From Chara braunii (Eukaryota > Streptophyta > Charophyceae > Charales > Characeae), in NCBI GenBank assembly GCA_003427395.1, contig BFEA01000070.1, positions 824,299 to 856,830 of the forward strand: a stretch of 32,532 nt of DNA. Reading direction: 5' to 3'. Every line of letters begins with the position of its first letter. Position 1 is the first letter of the stretch. The position numbers and the translations under genes were made by a program. Positions 17,366 through 26,934 of this stretch are shown here, piece after piece. The notes below the pieces were generated by a model that saw only the letters and a program-made list of their open reading frames with translations, was not told the DNA's origin and did not search any database.

Positions 17366-18198
17366 GCGCATTTCTGTCGGCGGGCGTTGTCCGACGCATG
17401 ACTGTACACACTATCCTTCGGCTGTTACGTGGTTATGAATACAGACCCTGCCTGTAACAGTCTGGGGACTCAATCTTCGTTGTTGTATGCTGGATTCTGC
17501 CTTCGTAAGCTATGCTGGATTCTGCCTCCGTAAGCTCTTGAGAATGTTGGCTAATGGTCTCAATGTTGATCTCTCCCGCCCTTAATATTGCTTAGTACAT
17601 TTTGTAGTATATCACAATCACACACAATAGGTCATGGTATTGAGTCTGATTCTGTGTTTCTCGCACATACGTACATCCACTTCACATGATTACATGGTCA
17701 CTCGATAATACCATAAGCTGCCTGTGGGCATACATAAAAAATTAATGGCTTCGGGCATCTCACTTCCACTTACAGTCGTAGTATCAAGTCCTGTAGGATA
17801 CATCCATATACACTCCCGGGCGGGGGAGACCAATCCCTGGTAGTGGTTCTCATGGGTTCGCTTGTACGGGCCACGGGGGTTTCACACTAGCTCATATGTA
17901 ACACCTACTTGGGATCCTGGTTCGTCGGTGGGACTGGTAGATATATTGAGTGTGCCTGACGACCAAAGTCCTCGGGTAACAAGGCTTGCACGACTGCTCT
18001 TCCACTAGGACTGGGTGGGTTTACTCTCTAGTTTGGTGTCGGTAACTACTGTTCGGTCGATATCATCCTGAGGGTGATTGTCCTGAGTGTTGGTCATTGA
18101 GGTAGGATAGTAGTTGTAGGGGATACGCTAGAAGAATTGACGTGAGGATGGGTAGGGTGGCAGTTCCTCCGTCGCGCGCCAGTGTGCCCATTAGCTGA
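17366..18198. other. No gene seen
   Basis: Non-coding in all frames on my reading. GGATTCTGCCT(T/C)CGTAAGCT occurs twice near 17491-17537 as a short tandem duplication. The remainder could be the body of a retroposon headed by the tRNA-like sequence, but no poly(A) end is nearby. Confidence 0.35.
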
Positions 18199-18430
18199 TT
18201 GAGTCGGAATAGTACCTGGGATGGTTCCCTTGGAAGCTTACTGGTTTCAACGTGGCTGGAATGTGAACAGATGAGAGCCTTGAAGTCTTGGATGGGGGCC
18301 CAGACTAGGATAGACGTAATGAAATACCGTCACCAGGATATTACAACTTCCCCTGGTAGCCGCCAGTTTCAGCGTGGTCGGAATAGTACCAGGGGGTGGT
18401 CCCCAGGGAAGTATACCGGTTTTAGCGCTC
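18199..18430 (+). repeat. Direct repeat pair, unit spacing about 173 bp
   Basis: TCGGAATAGTACCTGGGATG...GGTTTCAACGTGG near 18204-18255 is repeated, diverged, as TCGGAATAGTACCAGGGGGT...GGTTTTAGCG near 18377-18427. This suggests an old tandem duplication. The 79-codon frame across it has no recognisable domain. Confidence 0.5.
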
Positions 18431-18569
18431 CCCTGTGAAAATGCTATTAGTAGAGTGGCATGGTTATCTGTAATCCAACCAAAATTCAAAGTCACGCCTG
18501 CCAAGCCTGGCAGTACCAGTAGTTGGACGGGCCGAGTCTGGGGGGACCAGTTGAAAAACAAAAACACCA

Positions 18570-18820
18570 CAAAAAAAAAAAAAAAAAAAAAACGCTGGGG
18601 ACGTGAATGCAGTTGGATGCATTCTCCCGAGTGCTAGTGTGAGCACATCGCAGTTTGGGTGTATCAGCCCCGTGGCATTTTTGTCAGAATCCAAAAGTAA
18701 AATAAGGAAAAAAAAACGAAAAAACGAATCTCAAAAAAGGAAAAAAAAAAAACAACAACAACGAATTTGACACTGAAATTAGTTAGATACAGTTGTCTGT
18801 GTGCAAGTGTGAGTATGCCC
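18570..18820 (+). repeat. Poly(A) tail followed by Harbinger-like MITE end(s)
   Basis: Poly(A) of 23 at 18570-18592 marks a retroposon 3' end. After it, GTTGGATGCA...GTGCTAGTGTGAGCAC (18613-18647) and GTTAGATACA...AAGTGTGAGTATGCCC (18782-18820) both resemble the right end of the MITE at 4630-5032. No matching left end is found, so these look like truncated or nested copies. Between them are A-rich runs. Confidence 0.4.
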
Positions 18821-19159
18821 TCAACGAGGGTTGCTCATTAGATCACGAGATATGCTCTCCCTAGTTGGCAGGGGAATCTAAGAAAAACGAAAAAAAACAA
18901 AAATAGAGAAAAAAAGGCATCCATAATCTAACTAAAATACTAGTTATGAACAGTCTATCAAGAACCTACGTGACCACGACCCCCGCCCAACTTAGAAAAG
19001 TAGTTTTTTTTTCCCTTTTGGTTCTTGCTTTTCTACATCGCAATTCTCACCGACCAGCCGTTCATGTGAATGACCTCCCCAAATGCGGCGGGCCAAGTAC
19101 TGGTGGTTTAACAACATATTTATTAGAGACTCTCATGGTTGTACTCTTAATTGCATAGA

Positions 19160-19745
19160 CTCGTCATGGAAAGGGTGAATTAAGAAAGGAATTATACGCA
19201 TCAGAGATATTTGGAGTAGTGAGAATAGAGACTGGATTGATCCTTCAGTCCTCCGGGAGTGCTTGCGATGCTGTCATCATCAGAAGGAAGCCCTGAAACC
19301 GATAATTGAGATAATCCTCTTAGAATGTGTCAGAATTCTTCGGAAAGGGCCCAAGCTCATCTCCAATGTTTGGGTGACCATCATGGCACAACCGGGGATA
19401 GTGGGGAATATACTTGAGGTCTTCAATGAAGGAGCCATCCTCCTGTCTATTCTTGCTTCGGAAGCAGATGGACTCCTTAAGACTAGGGCACAATAGCACA
19501 CTGGGTGGTTCAAGGTGGACCAACTATTTCAGATCAGGGTTTTAAAGATTAAAGATAAATGGTTGGCCTTCAAATCGGATACACTCATTTCTCACTTACC
19601 TTTGGACCCGGTAAACTGGACCTGGTCTAGTCCAAGTGGAAGGGGGCGTTCTTATTCTAGGTTGCTTCACACAGTATCAGTTAAATCTACCTACAGGGTG
19701 CTTCGTCCTAAGGTGAAGGTGAAGGACCAAATAGAGTCCATGGAT
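19160..19745 (+). pseudogene. LINE ORF2 remnant, upstream part
   Basis: Translating through stops gives a segment like the post-RT region of plant LINE ORF2: IRIRDIWSSENRDWIDPSVL near 19190, then WFKVDQLFQIRVLKIKDKW and WTWSSPSGRGRSYSRLL, then KSTYRVLRPKVKVKD near 19685. The composition and the order (DIW...W...TYRVL) match the stretch that precedes the zinc-binding domain in non-LTR retrotransposons. TAG and frame breaks (for example at 19494-19496) disable it. It is cut off near 19745 by foreign sequence and resumes at about 20480. Confidence 0.55.
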
Positions 19746-19795
19746 GATACATCTAAATGTAAGCAAAGAACAGTTGCAATCATGGCTACGCCAGA

Positions 19796-19940
19796 CCCGG
19801 ACCCGGACATTTCCGGACATGAAACCGGACCCGTGTCCGGTAGTCTCCGGACGTCCGGAATTCTGGACATTTCCGGACCTCCGGACATGGGGGGATCCGG
19901 ACGGTCCGGATGTCTGGACAGGTCCGGAAATGTCCGGACC
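19796..19940 (+). repeat. CCGG-dense minisatellite-like array with poly(A)
   Basis: About 13 CCGG cores occur in 145 bases, mostly as TCCGGACAT-like units in irregular spacing. They are followed by TTT and poly(A) of 23 at 19945-19967. The array plus tail looks like the 3' end of a retroposon inserted in the LINE. A single further TCCGGAC is at 20183-20189, before the gap. The units form many overlapping palindromes (TCCGGA). Confidence 0.6.
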
Positions 19941-20225
19941 ATTTAAAAAAAAAAAAAAAAAAAAAAATCTGAAAAAAAAAGTATGTTATGCAGAATAACA
20001 ATGCAAACCACTTTTGCCTCAGAGTCATGTCAGAATTCCTAACCAAACTTGAGTTAAAAGTCAAAAACTATAAAAATCTTAAAAAAAGACTTAAAAAATT
20101 TTTAAAAACTAATAAAAGGTAATGAATTATTCATAATAAAAAACTTGGGGTTGTCTAATAAATTATTATAGAGAGAGAGCATGTCCGGACCCCCCCAAAA
20201 AAGCATAAACGGGCCTGAAAAACCC

Positions 20226-20355
20226 NNNNNNNNNNNNNNNNNNNNNNNNNNNNNNNNNNNNNNNNNNNNNNNNNNNNNNNNNNNNNNNNNNNNNNNNNNN
20301 NNNNNNNNNNNNNNNNNNNNNNNNNNNNNNNNNNNNNNNNNNNNNNNNNNNNNNN
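20226..20355. other. Assembly gap (130 N)
   Basis: Unknown bases. Both sides are repeats (CCGG-type sequence to the left, SINE module to the right), so the gap probably hides collapsed repeat sequence. Frames drawn across it are meaningless. Confidence 0.99.
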
Positions 20356-20359
20356 CAAA

Positions 20360-20425
20360 ACACGTGCTCCATCTATTGGTGGGGAGCAGCACCTGCTGGA
20401 AACCGGGTCCAGCGTCCCATAGATA
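20360..20425 (-). mobile_element. SINE fragment, minus strand
   Basis: GCTCCATCTATTGGTGGGGA, GCAGCACCTGCTGGAAACCG and GGTCCAGCGTCCCATAG match the 5' module of the SINE at 3254-3530. The 3' half is either lost or inside the gap. A partial second GGAACCGGGCCCAGCGTCCC at 20457-20476 shows local duplication. Confidence 0.65.
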
Positions 20426-20479
20426 CAACCATATCCTCTCGAATTGGCACAAGCTGGGAACCGGGCCCAGCGTCCCATG

Positions 20480-21484
20480 AGTACGTTCAGAAAAATCATC
20501 AGAAAATTTCATGACAATAAACCTAAGGATATTAAGTGGTTTCACTCCATTAAATCTCTACCAGCTAAGGTAGCATCCTTGCAGTGACAAATTGCTCACC
20601 GTTGCCTTCCCACAAATGATTGGATTATTGATAGAACCTCACTAGAACAAAGAGGAATAGCTCATGCTTGGTGTAAGTTTTGTAAATCAGCCTTCCCATC
20701 TAAGTTAATATCGGAAACATTAGAGCACATTTTTCTCCAATGCCCAGGATCAGTTTGGCTATGGCATTGGTGGGACAGGATTTTGAATCAATTGGGAACG
20801 TCCCTCCCCTGGTCCTGGGATTGGAAGGCACTGCTCTTGGAAACCTGGAATCCCGATCACTGCAGGGAGATGACTTTACATTAAACTTGTTCAAAGTTGG
20901 GAGGAGAGAAGTCATTTGGGCAATATGGACACATAGGTGTACCTATGAAATCATTGAAATGTAAGGTGCACGCTTGGATGGGCCAGAATTTACTGAAACT
21001 ATTAAGCAACACATTCAAACATAGATTACTACCAAATGGGAAATTCTAAAAGAAAAAATACAGTATCTGACAATGGAAAAAGAACTCTTGCAACATATTC
21101 AATTATTCAATAGAAGTTGGCTTGCGGGGGACCAGGGAGGAAGGTTAGGGCAGGTGAAATGGGAGGGAGCACAAGAAAATGATCAGGATGGGTTTCAAAG
21201 GAATTACTACTTGGTCTTCAATGACTGGATTGAAGTTGACCCTGATATTCCATTAACGCCTCTGACGGACTTCCCTGATCCCTTTCCTCCGTCAAATCTA
21301 TGTTTGGTTCCCAGATCGTGGTATGGGTATGAATGAGTGTTTAGACCTGGTATCCTTTGGTTTTGGATGTTCTGTATCTGCTTATAATAAAATGGGGTAT
21401 GGTCAAGTGCTAGGAAGACATGTATTTCTAGCACCCTGGTTAGGGTGAAGAGGCACAAGGATCAACAAGATCATCCGTTCTCAG

Positions 21485-21522
<38 letters not shown>
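20480..21522 (+). pseudogene. LINE ORF2 C-terminus (zf-RVT type) and 3' end with 38-nt poly(A)
   Basis: The frame near 20480 reads FRKIIRKFHDNKPKDIKWFH and QIAHRCLPTNDWIIDRTSLE, then WCKFCKS and SETLEHIFLQCPGSVWLWHW near 20713. The C-x2-C ... H ... C pattern with ET.EHIF..CP is the zinc-binding module that follows RT in plant LINEs. Stops (such as TGA at 20585-20587) and frame shifts continue to about 21460. Poly(A) at 21485-21522 marks the 3' terminus and fits target-primed retroposition. Together with 19160-19745 this is one LINE copy interrupted by 19746-20479. Confidence 0.65.
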
Positions 21523-21523
<1 letters not shown>

Positions 21524-21525
<2 letters not shown>

Positions 21526-21886
21526 TTGGCTGGGGATGAGTTGTATTCGAGGGATGGGTGAAGTGGTAATTAAAACTGAAAACGTGACTGCGCCGTAGTC
21601 ACCCCCTTATCTTTTATAAATTAATTTTATTTCCTTTTAGGTGAAACTGTGGCTGTGGCACACTTTTAGTTTGAAATAGGGGAAAAAAAAAAAAAAAAAA
21701 AAGTGGTGCTTATGTCATGGTCTGAGTTTGGAAATGTGCAAGTTTAGGGGGGGTTTAAAACTGCACCAGCCATGAGCTGAGTGGCGCTTGGCAGATTTAG
21801 GGGGGTCCCCTTTTTTGCACCCTAATTTCGGAACTGCTAAAGTTGCCCATTTTGAACATTGGGCGTTACTCCAAAGTACTTGCCCC
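21524..21886 (+). repeat. Dispersed repeat family R1, copy 2
   Basis: Same orientation and block order as 11262-11795, beginning GGGTTGGCTGGGGATGAG directly after the LINE poly(A). A 20-nt poly(A) at 21683-21702 lies inside and replaces sequence present in copy 1. Class unknown. Confidence 0.75.
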
Positions 21887-22465
21887 CTCTGTACCCATTC
21901 CAATGTTTACGGGGACAAAGTCCCACTTAACCGGATTTTTTTTTTCTTTTTGTGACCGTTGATTCTGAAGATCAACGGCCAGAAAGCAGTAGGGACACCG
22001 AGACTGGAATACCATCTGTGGACTGATGCTTACCACTGCCGGCCCCACAATGGGACCTATGAAGACCGATGGGCTCAACGGAGTACAACCATGGAGCCAT
22101 GAGGTTAAGGGTGGGGAGGGATCGGGGGAGGTGTAGGGCCTCTGGGCCCATGAAGCCTTTATGCGTGCAAAGGGATGCTATGATCAAGAAGGCAAGGGTA
22201 CAAGGGTTTAAGGGTTTTAAGAGTTTAAGGTTTCAAAGATTCCAAGAGGCTAGTAGGGCTTAGAGTTTAGGAGAGCTTGGATGACAACACAGCACAGTGG
22301 AAATGCAGCCATGAGCTACACTGTGCCTCATACCAAGGGACACAAGCTGCGATCAGTAAGACCGCATCACGCTGCCAGTTTATAGGTTGTAGAGGTGATC
22401 TTCCCACCAGGTGCCAATGTGTATCTTTTTGTATCTTTGTTTGTTCAAATATCTGCAATTTCTGT
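21887..22465. other. No gene; degenerate AAGGGTTT tract
   Basis: At 22196-22262, GGGTTTAAGGGTTTTAAGAG-like repeats resemble degenerate plant telomere units or an AG/T minisatellite. No coding evidence. Confidence 0.4.
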
Positions 22466-22642
22466 ATACGGGGACGCTGGTCCTGCTTCCCCGCAGGTGC
22501 TGCTCCCCACCAATAGACGGAGCCTCTGCTGCTCCCCACCAATAGATGGACCCTCCCTCCCCAAGAACAGCTTGATGTGTCTGCTCCTACCAGCACCTCA
22601 AGGTGCCTAGGGGGAAGTTTCCCACACACGCACCTAAAAAAA
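22466..22642 (+). mobile_element. SINE-like retroposon, plus strand, internally duplicated
   Basis: GGGGACGCTGGTCCTGCTTC then CAGGTGCTGCTCCCCACCAA match the family 5' module. The CTGCTCCCCACCAATAGA(C/T)GGA segment is duplicated in tandem (22499-22520 and 22528-22551). The 3' half is diverged and ends in a short poly(A) near 22635. Confidence 0.6.
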
Positions 22643-22702
22643 AAGGGGTCATGTGGGACTTGGCCCTGGACGTCCCGAAGTACAGTTTAAGAGGCAGTTA
22701 GG

Positions 22703-22996
22703 AAAAAAAAAAAAAAAAAAAAAAAAAAAAGATGAACGGGCAAAACCGGAAGTTCGAGAGTTTTATGAACGAACGAGTGTTGGCCAATGCATCCAAAAGA
22801 GGGGTGGACACTCAGTCAGGGTAGCGGTCTTGCTTTGGCCAATTTCTACCTCTGGACATTTTGGTCCATCACCTGAACCTAAGCTGGGTAATGGCCCCAG
22901 CCTTTTTCCGGGTTGTTTTGTGGAGGGATTCCCGGCCTCCTTTTGTTGCTGATAATAAAGGTAATTCTTTCTTGTAAAAAAAAAAAAAAAAAAAAA
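22703..22996 (+). mobile_element. Retroposon 3' end with AATAAA and poly(A)
   Basis: After a 28-nt poly(A) at 22703-22730 (tail of a preceding insertion), the sequence runs to GCTGATAATAAAGGTAATTC and ends in poly(A) of 21 at 22976-22996. AATAAA at 22954-22959 lies 16 bases before the tail, as in a processed transcript. A frame through 22795-22970 (with a stop) has a LINE-like feel (WVMAPAFFRVVLWRDS), but I cannot assign it firmly. Confidence 0.5.
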
Positions 22997-23234
22997 GGCA
23001 TCCAAAAAATGAGAATTTGGGCTGAGAGACTGAAAAAGAAGGAAAAAAAAGAGAAAACCTGTCTGGTTCCATAGCGCCGAAAAAAGAACGTCAAGATTGA
23101 AGAGCGGTCAGGCGAAGTGCGACCCCGACGCTGAAGCAAGGGCCCACTTACCCTTATACCAAATTTTCCTTTCCAGTTTCCCTTTTGGGAAAGGGGTACT
23201 AGTCCCTGTAGGATTTGAACTCATGGTCTGTTGG

Positions 23235-23315
23235 TTTTTTTTTTTTTTTTTTTTTTTAAGAGAAATAACCCGAGCTGATGCTAGCGGTGCTGATAGGAGC
23301 AGGCACCGCTAGTCA
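23235..23315 (-). mobile_element. SINE 3' end, minus strand, 5'-truncated
   Basis: Poly(T) at 23235-23257, then AACCCGAGCTGATGCTAGCG and the hairpin CTAGCGGTGC...GCACCGCTAG (23281-23312). Homology to the SINE family stops soon after, so this copy is 5'-truncated, as expected for target-primed insertion. Confidence 0.7.
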
Positions 23316-23599
23316 TCAACAAGTACATTGGTCAATCATAATGCGTCCATGTGGAAAGTCCCACTACTTGTTTTTCATAAAAAAAAGAGAAAGAACAAAG
23401 TCGCACTAGGGAGTGGGCTGGATCAGGGTGACAGCTGTGGGATGGTGTTTCAGACAGATCATTATATATAAAAAAGTTACAAAGAGCTCATGCTGTCGGT
23501 CCACCGGATCTTCTATTCCGCGACCTGATGGCATATGTTTTTAAGCACGAAGTCGCACGTGACGCGCTCGAGGACGCTGTCGGCAAAGAAAAGATGGAG

Positions 23600-24045
23600 A
23601 AAAGAATGGTAGTGCTGACTCCTTAAACCACCACTGCCTCCGAGCCCCGTCTTCTTGAGGTGGATTTGTGCTGGGGGCCAATTCCAAAATGAGCAGGCGC
23701 CGCGCAATATTCTTTTCTTTTTGGCTGGTGCCCCCAGCCAAAGAGGTCCAGGCCGGGACGCTGAGTCCCAGAAGAATGCGGTGATGGACAACTTCATCGC
23801 AAAAGTTTGCGTGTGAAAGGTAGTCGTGGTTTAAACCCCCTGGTCCACTACCTCCAACCCACTTTTTCCCGTGGCGGATTTGTGCTGCCTGCCAAGCTCA
23901 AAATGAGCTGGTGTCACAAAAAAAGAAAAAGAAAAAAAAAAAAAAAGTGTGCCAGTCTTCTTTCGTCTTTTGGGCTGGTGCCGCCAGGCAAAGAGTTCTG
24001 GCTGGAATGCCAAACCCCTGAAAGAATGCGGTGGTGGACAACTTG
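23600..24045. repeat. Tandem pair of a TTAA-MITE-related unit
   Basis: Unit 1 (about 23604-23800) and unit 2 (about 23826-24045) share GGATTTGTGCTG, AAAATGAGC(A/T)GG, GGCTGGTGCC and GAATGCGGTG(A/G)TGGACAACTT in the same order. TTAAACCACC or GGTTTAAACC at the outer edges links them to the 16097-16297 family. Unit 2 has a poly(A) tract at 23928-23946 and is interrupted by the MITE at 24046. Confidence 0.6.
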
Positions 24046-24210
24046 GGGCCTCGCCACACCACTGTCGAAACGAACAAAGAAAGAATGCATCTACCCCAGA
24101 AAGTGGTAAGATGCATCCTTTGCTATTCATAGTAACGGATGCATCTTGCCGCACTCTGCGTGAAGATGCACTCGGACTTTTTTCATTTCGACAGTGGTGT
24201 GGCGAGGCCC
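24046..24210. mobile_element. MITE with GGGCCTCGCCACACC inverted repeats
   Basis: Ends GGGCCTCGCCACACCACTGT then CGAAA are perfectly inverted at the right (24186-24210). The interior carries GCATCT/AGATGCA motifs several times. Comparison with the uninserted tandem unit (ACAACTTCATCGCAAAAG at 23789-23806) shows the insertion point near ACAACTT. The target duplication is short (TT or TTG) and not fully resolved. About 165 bp, non-coding. Confidence 0.8.
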
Positions 24211-25339
24211 TTTGCAAAAGTTTGCCTGGGAGACTCTGAGGTAATGGTGGTAAAAAAATTAACGCAGTTTCTGACATGATTGAAGGAGGGCTCTGACACG
24301 GTCTCCACCTTTGTAGGAGGGCTCGGATGTGCCATTGGCCAATGACCGTGTTCCACACGCTTGTCCTCCGACAGCATAATAAAAAAATGAGGGTATCCAC
24401 GCGGGGTGACAACCAAGCCCGTTCTTTTCTGTTCTTGGTTTTCAATCCATTTGCTTTGGCACAAAGACCATTTTGCACCTTGATTCAGGCAGAACAATAC
24501 GTAGACCACCTAGCAAAGATAGGAGCAGGAACATGCCCCTAATTACCCTCCCCTAGCCCCCCCCCCCCGCCGACCAACCTCCTCCCCCCTCCTCTCCCGC
24601 CCCGTCACTGTTAACGCTCACCTCCCTATGCAACCACTGCCCATACATCCCCACCTGAAGTGCCGTCCTGGAAGAACGTCCACAGCATCGCCAATGAAGC
24701 AGAAGTCAGAGGATAATGGATGCAGAGTGGGCTCGTTGGAAGATGTAGGGGTTTAAGCAGGGTTTTATACAGACTGGAGAGAATGAAGGGAATGGATGGC
24801 AAAGCAACGGCGGCATCGGAGCAGGTTCAAGCTATAAGGAGTAGATGGGACATAGACCGAGCTAAAGGGAGAAACAGAAAAGGGGGACGAGGGGACAAGG
24901 GAGCAAGGAAGGAGAAGTGGACGAGGAGGACTGGGGTATCGGGGTGGATGTCTACAGATAAGACAGCCTTCAGGTATGTAATGCTGTAATGCAGCTGAAG
25001 CAAGGGTACCCCAACAAGCCGGCCAGGGTGGTCCTATCTGCCACAATGGGATCAGCAGGATAGAGGACAAATGTGTGGACACCTCATCACGACAAGGACA
25101 AGGACAAGGACAAACACGATCAGCCATTTCAAGTGTCCGGCAATAGGGGAGAGAGGGTTAAGGACTTAGAGAATTAAGGTTCAGTGTTTAGGGTTCGGGG
25201 TTTAGGGTTTAGGGGATCAAAGGGTTTTGAGGGCATCACGGACAAGACAATGCACAGTGAAACTGTGGGGGGATAATTCAACAGCACATCCGGCACTTTG
25301 CCTCAACCACAAAAGACAAAAGACGACTTGGCGGGGCTC
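24211..25339. other. No clear gene; simple repeats before PLE2
   Basis: Holds a C-rich tract (24541-24600), a GACAAG hexamer array (25091-25113) and telomere-like GTTTAGGG units (25183-25215). Open frames at 24720-24989 (+) and 24765-25127 (-) overlap and follow composition. I see no domain or splice pattern. Confidence 0.4.
25183..25215 (+). repeat. Short interstitial telomere-like repeat (TTTAGGG)
   Basis: GTTTAGGGTTCGGGGTTTAG followed by GGTTTAGGGG contains three exact TTTAGGG units and a degenerate one. This is the common plant and green-algal telomere unit. It is too short for a telomere and is best read as an interstitial relic. Confidence 0.55.
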
Positions 25340-26536
25340 TCATCAGGGGTAAACGGTTTGGCTCTGATTGCCAAAACAGGGCTTTATGGCCTACTGTCTT
25401 CGCACTCGTTCCCTCTGGGTTTTTACCTGTATTCCAGCTCTGAGCCGCATTCTGGTTCTCGTCACGAATGGGACGGTAGTCTTCCGTTGCCATGTTGCGC
25501 ACGCCATTGCCAAAGCTGCTGCTTCGGGGTCTTTTGTGACCAAGGCCCCTGACTCTGACTCTGACGGTCGATGGGACCCTGTTTGCTGACAGGTCCCTGC
25601 GTTGTGCCGTTTGAGTCTCTGAGCCGGGTTTCGGTTACTACCCAGACGGTTGCCAATGGGACTGTGCACGGTGCCTTGTTGGTCCTGACCACCTCAGCTC
25701 GTGCAGGTGTTTTTTCGTCACCAGCTGCACAATATTTACTTCGCCCCACTGTTCGACTTGCTCCTCTTCTCTTTCGTTCGCGAACGTGCGGACGGTTGAG
25801 GCGCCGCTCGGCTATGGTGGCAGAACCTGACCCGTCGGGGGTGATGTATCGTACTGCTTTCATGAGCTCAGTCTTGTGTGGTTCGATTGCTGCTTCCTCC
25901 AGCGCCGCGAGAAGGGAGTTTTATGCTTTCTGGTGTTTGCTTGTGTTGTTTTGTGTGGGTTCTTCGCTTGTGCAGGTACACATGTGCTGGCTGATCGACG
26001 GGCGGATCGACGGGCCACAGTGCCACCTCTCTGGCTCTGATCAGTTTCATGGTGAGACGTTTTTTTGAGGTTCTAAGGTCGACATGGCTCTTCTGCGTTC
26101 GTACATGTTTACGCCGGCCGGCGCATACTACGGAGCCGTCGGGGCATACATGGGCTGTTTCGCTAGTCGCGTGGTTGTTCGATGGAGTAGGGATGCCGAT
26201 CCTTTGAGGTTTGGAGACCGGTGTCTAATGATTGGGAGAAGGTTAGGGGTAGGGTAGTTATTGGGAGGGGCAAGGCATACGGAAAGGCCCCCTAGATAGC
26301 GTTGTCTTGAGAAGTCTTGTACTCTTCCCCCTGATGAGTCCACTTGCGGGGTTGGACGAAACGCGTCGGGGATTTGCCACGTGACTGTACCTGTTTTTCA
26401 TGAGCTTTGTGGGATTTCGCTATGTCTTTTAATGCATATATATGCGTGTGTGATGGAGCGTGTTTTTCATTGTGAATCTTTGCTCTCCGGCCTCATGTGT
26501 CCGCTGTCTGTGCCGGGCAGCTTGTTTTCTTCTACT
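25340..26536 (+). repeat. PLE2 upstream pseudo-LTR
   Basis: Direct repeat of 30626-31834, nearly identical over about 1.2 kb with scattered substitutions and small indels (for example an 18-bp insertion in the other copy near 31081-31098). It starts at TCTCATCAGGGG, which in the downstream copy is the last coding sequence of ORF2, and ends at TTTTCTTCTACTC. It carries a hammerhead motif at 26326-26372. It also has an open frame of 165 codons (25571-26068) that is kept in the downstream copy. Confidence 0.85.
26326..26372 (+). ncRNA. Hammerhead ribozyme, PLE2 5' copy, core intact
   Basis: Stem I strand TCCCC (26326-26330); CTGATGA (26331-26337); stem II GTCC (26338-26341) with GGAC (26354-26357) closing a 12-nt loop; GAAA (26358-26361); CGCG (26362-26365); TC (26366-26367); then GGGGA (26368-26372), which pairs perfectly with TCCCC. 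Predicted cleavage is after C26367. All conserved core bases are present. Stem III is ACGCGU, self-complementary with no loop, so cleavage would need two RNA copies pairing, as reported for Penelope-associated small hammerheads. Confidence 0.9.
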
Positions 26537-26748
26537 CTGGTATCCGTGACAACCTCCTATGCGGTTGAACATAGGGTGGTGGCCACGCCTTTGGGAGCTT
26601 TTTTGGATATTATGGAACGTGCTCTGCTGAGGTGCGCTTTCTGGATCGAGGAAGCGGATGCGTTGATTAGGCTGATAGTCATGTACGGCGATGTTACCGG
26701 ATTGTTTAGGGTAGTTTTGCGAAAGGATTAGTGTTCTTCGTGTATGAC

Positions 26749-26752
<4 letters not shown>

Positions 26753-26832
<80 letters not shown>
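26753..26832 (+). repeat. (TC)40 microsatellite in PLE2 leader
   Basis: Eighty bases of perfect TC repeats, about 100 bases upstream of the ORF1 start. It creates long spurious frames on both strands. It may act as a pyrimidine-rich leader, as CT-rich sequence also precedes ORF1 of PLE1. Confidence 0.95.
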
Positions 26833-26837
<5 letters not shown>

Positions 26838-26934
26838 TTTACCTCTTTCTTCCTTTTGGTTTATCCCCTGCGAACCTCTGATTCCCCTACAATCGACGGT
26901 GAAATTCTTACTAGTTCCGAGCTCGATCCTTTCG

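Noticed and set aside
20102-20545. Frames running across the N gap
   Set aside because: The middle is unknown sequence, so the frame is an artefact.
23831-24478. 215-codon minus-strand frame
   Set aside because: Crosses a poly(T)/Phe run, a repeat unit and a MITE; composite of unrelated repeats, so not a gene.
26731-26934. Upstream ATG extending PLE2 ORF1 by 68 codons
   Set aside because: The extension is almost wholly the TC microsatellite read as Ser-Leu repeats; the ATG at 26935 begins just before the zinc knuckle.
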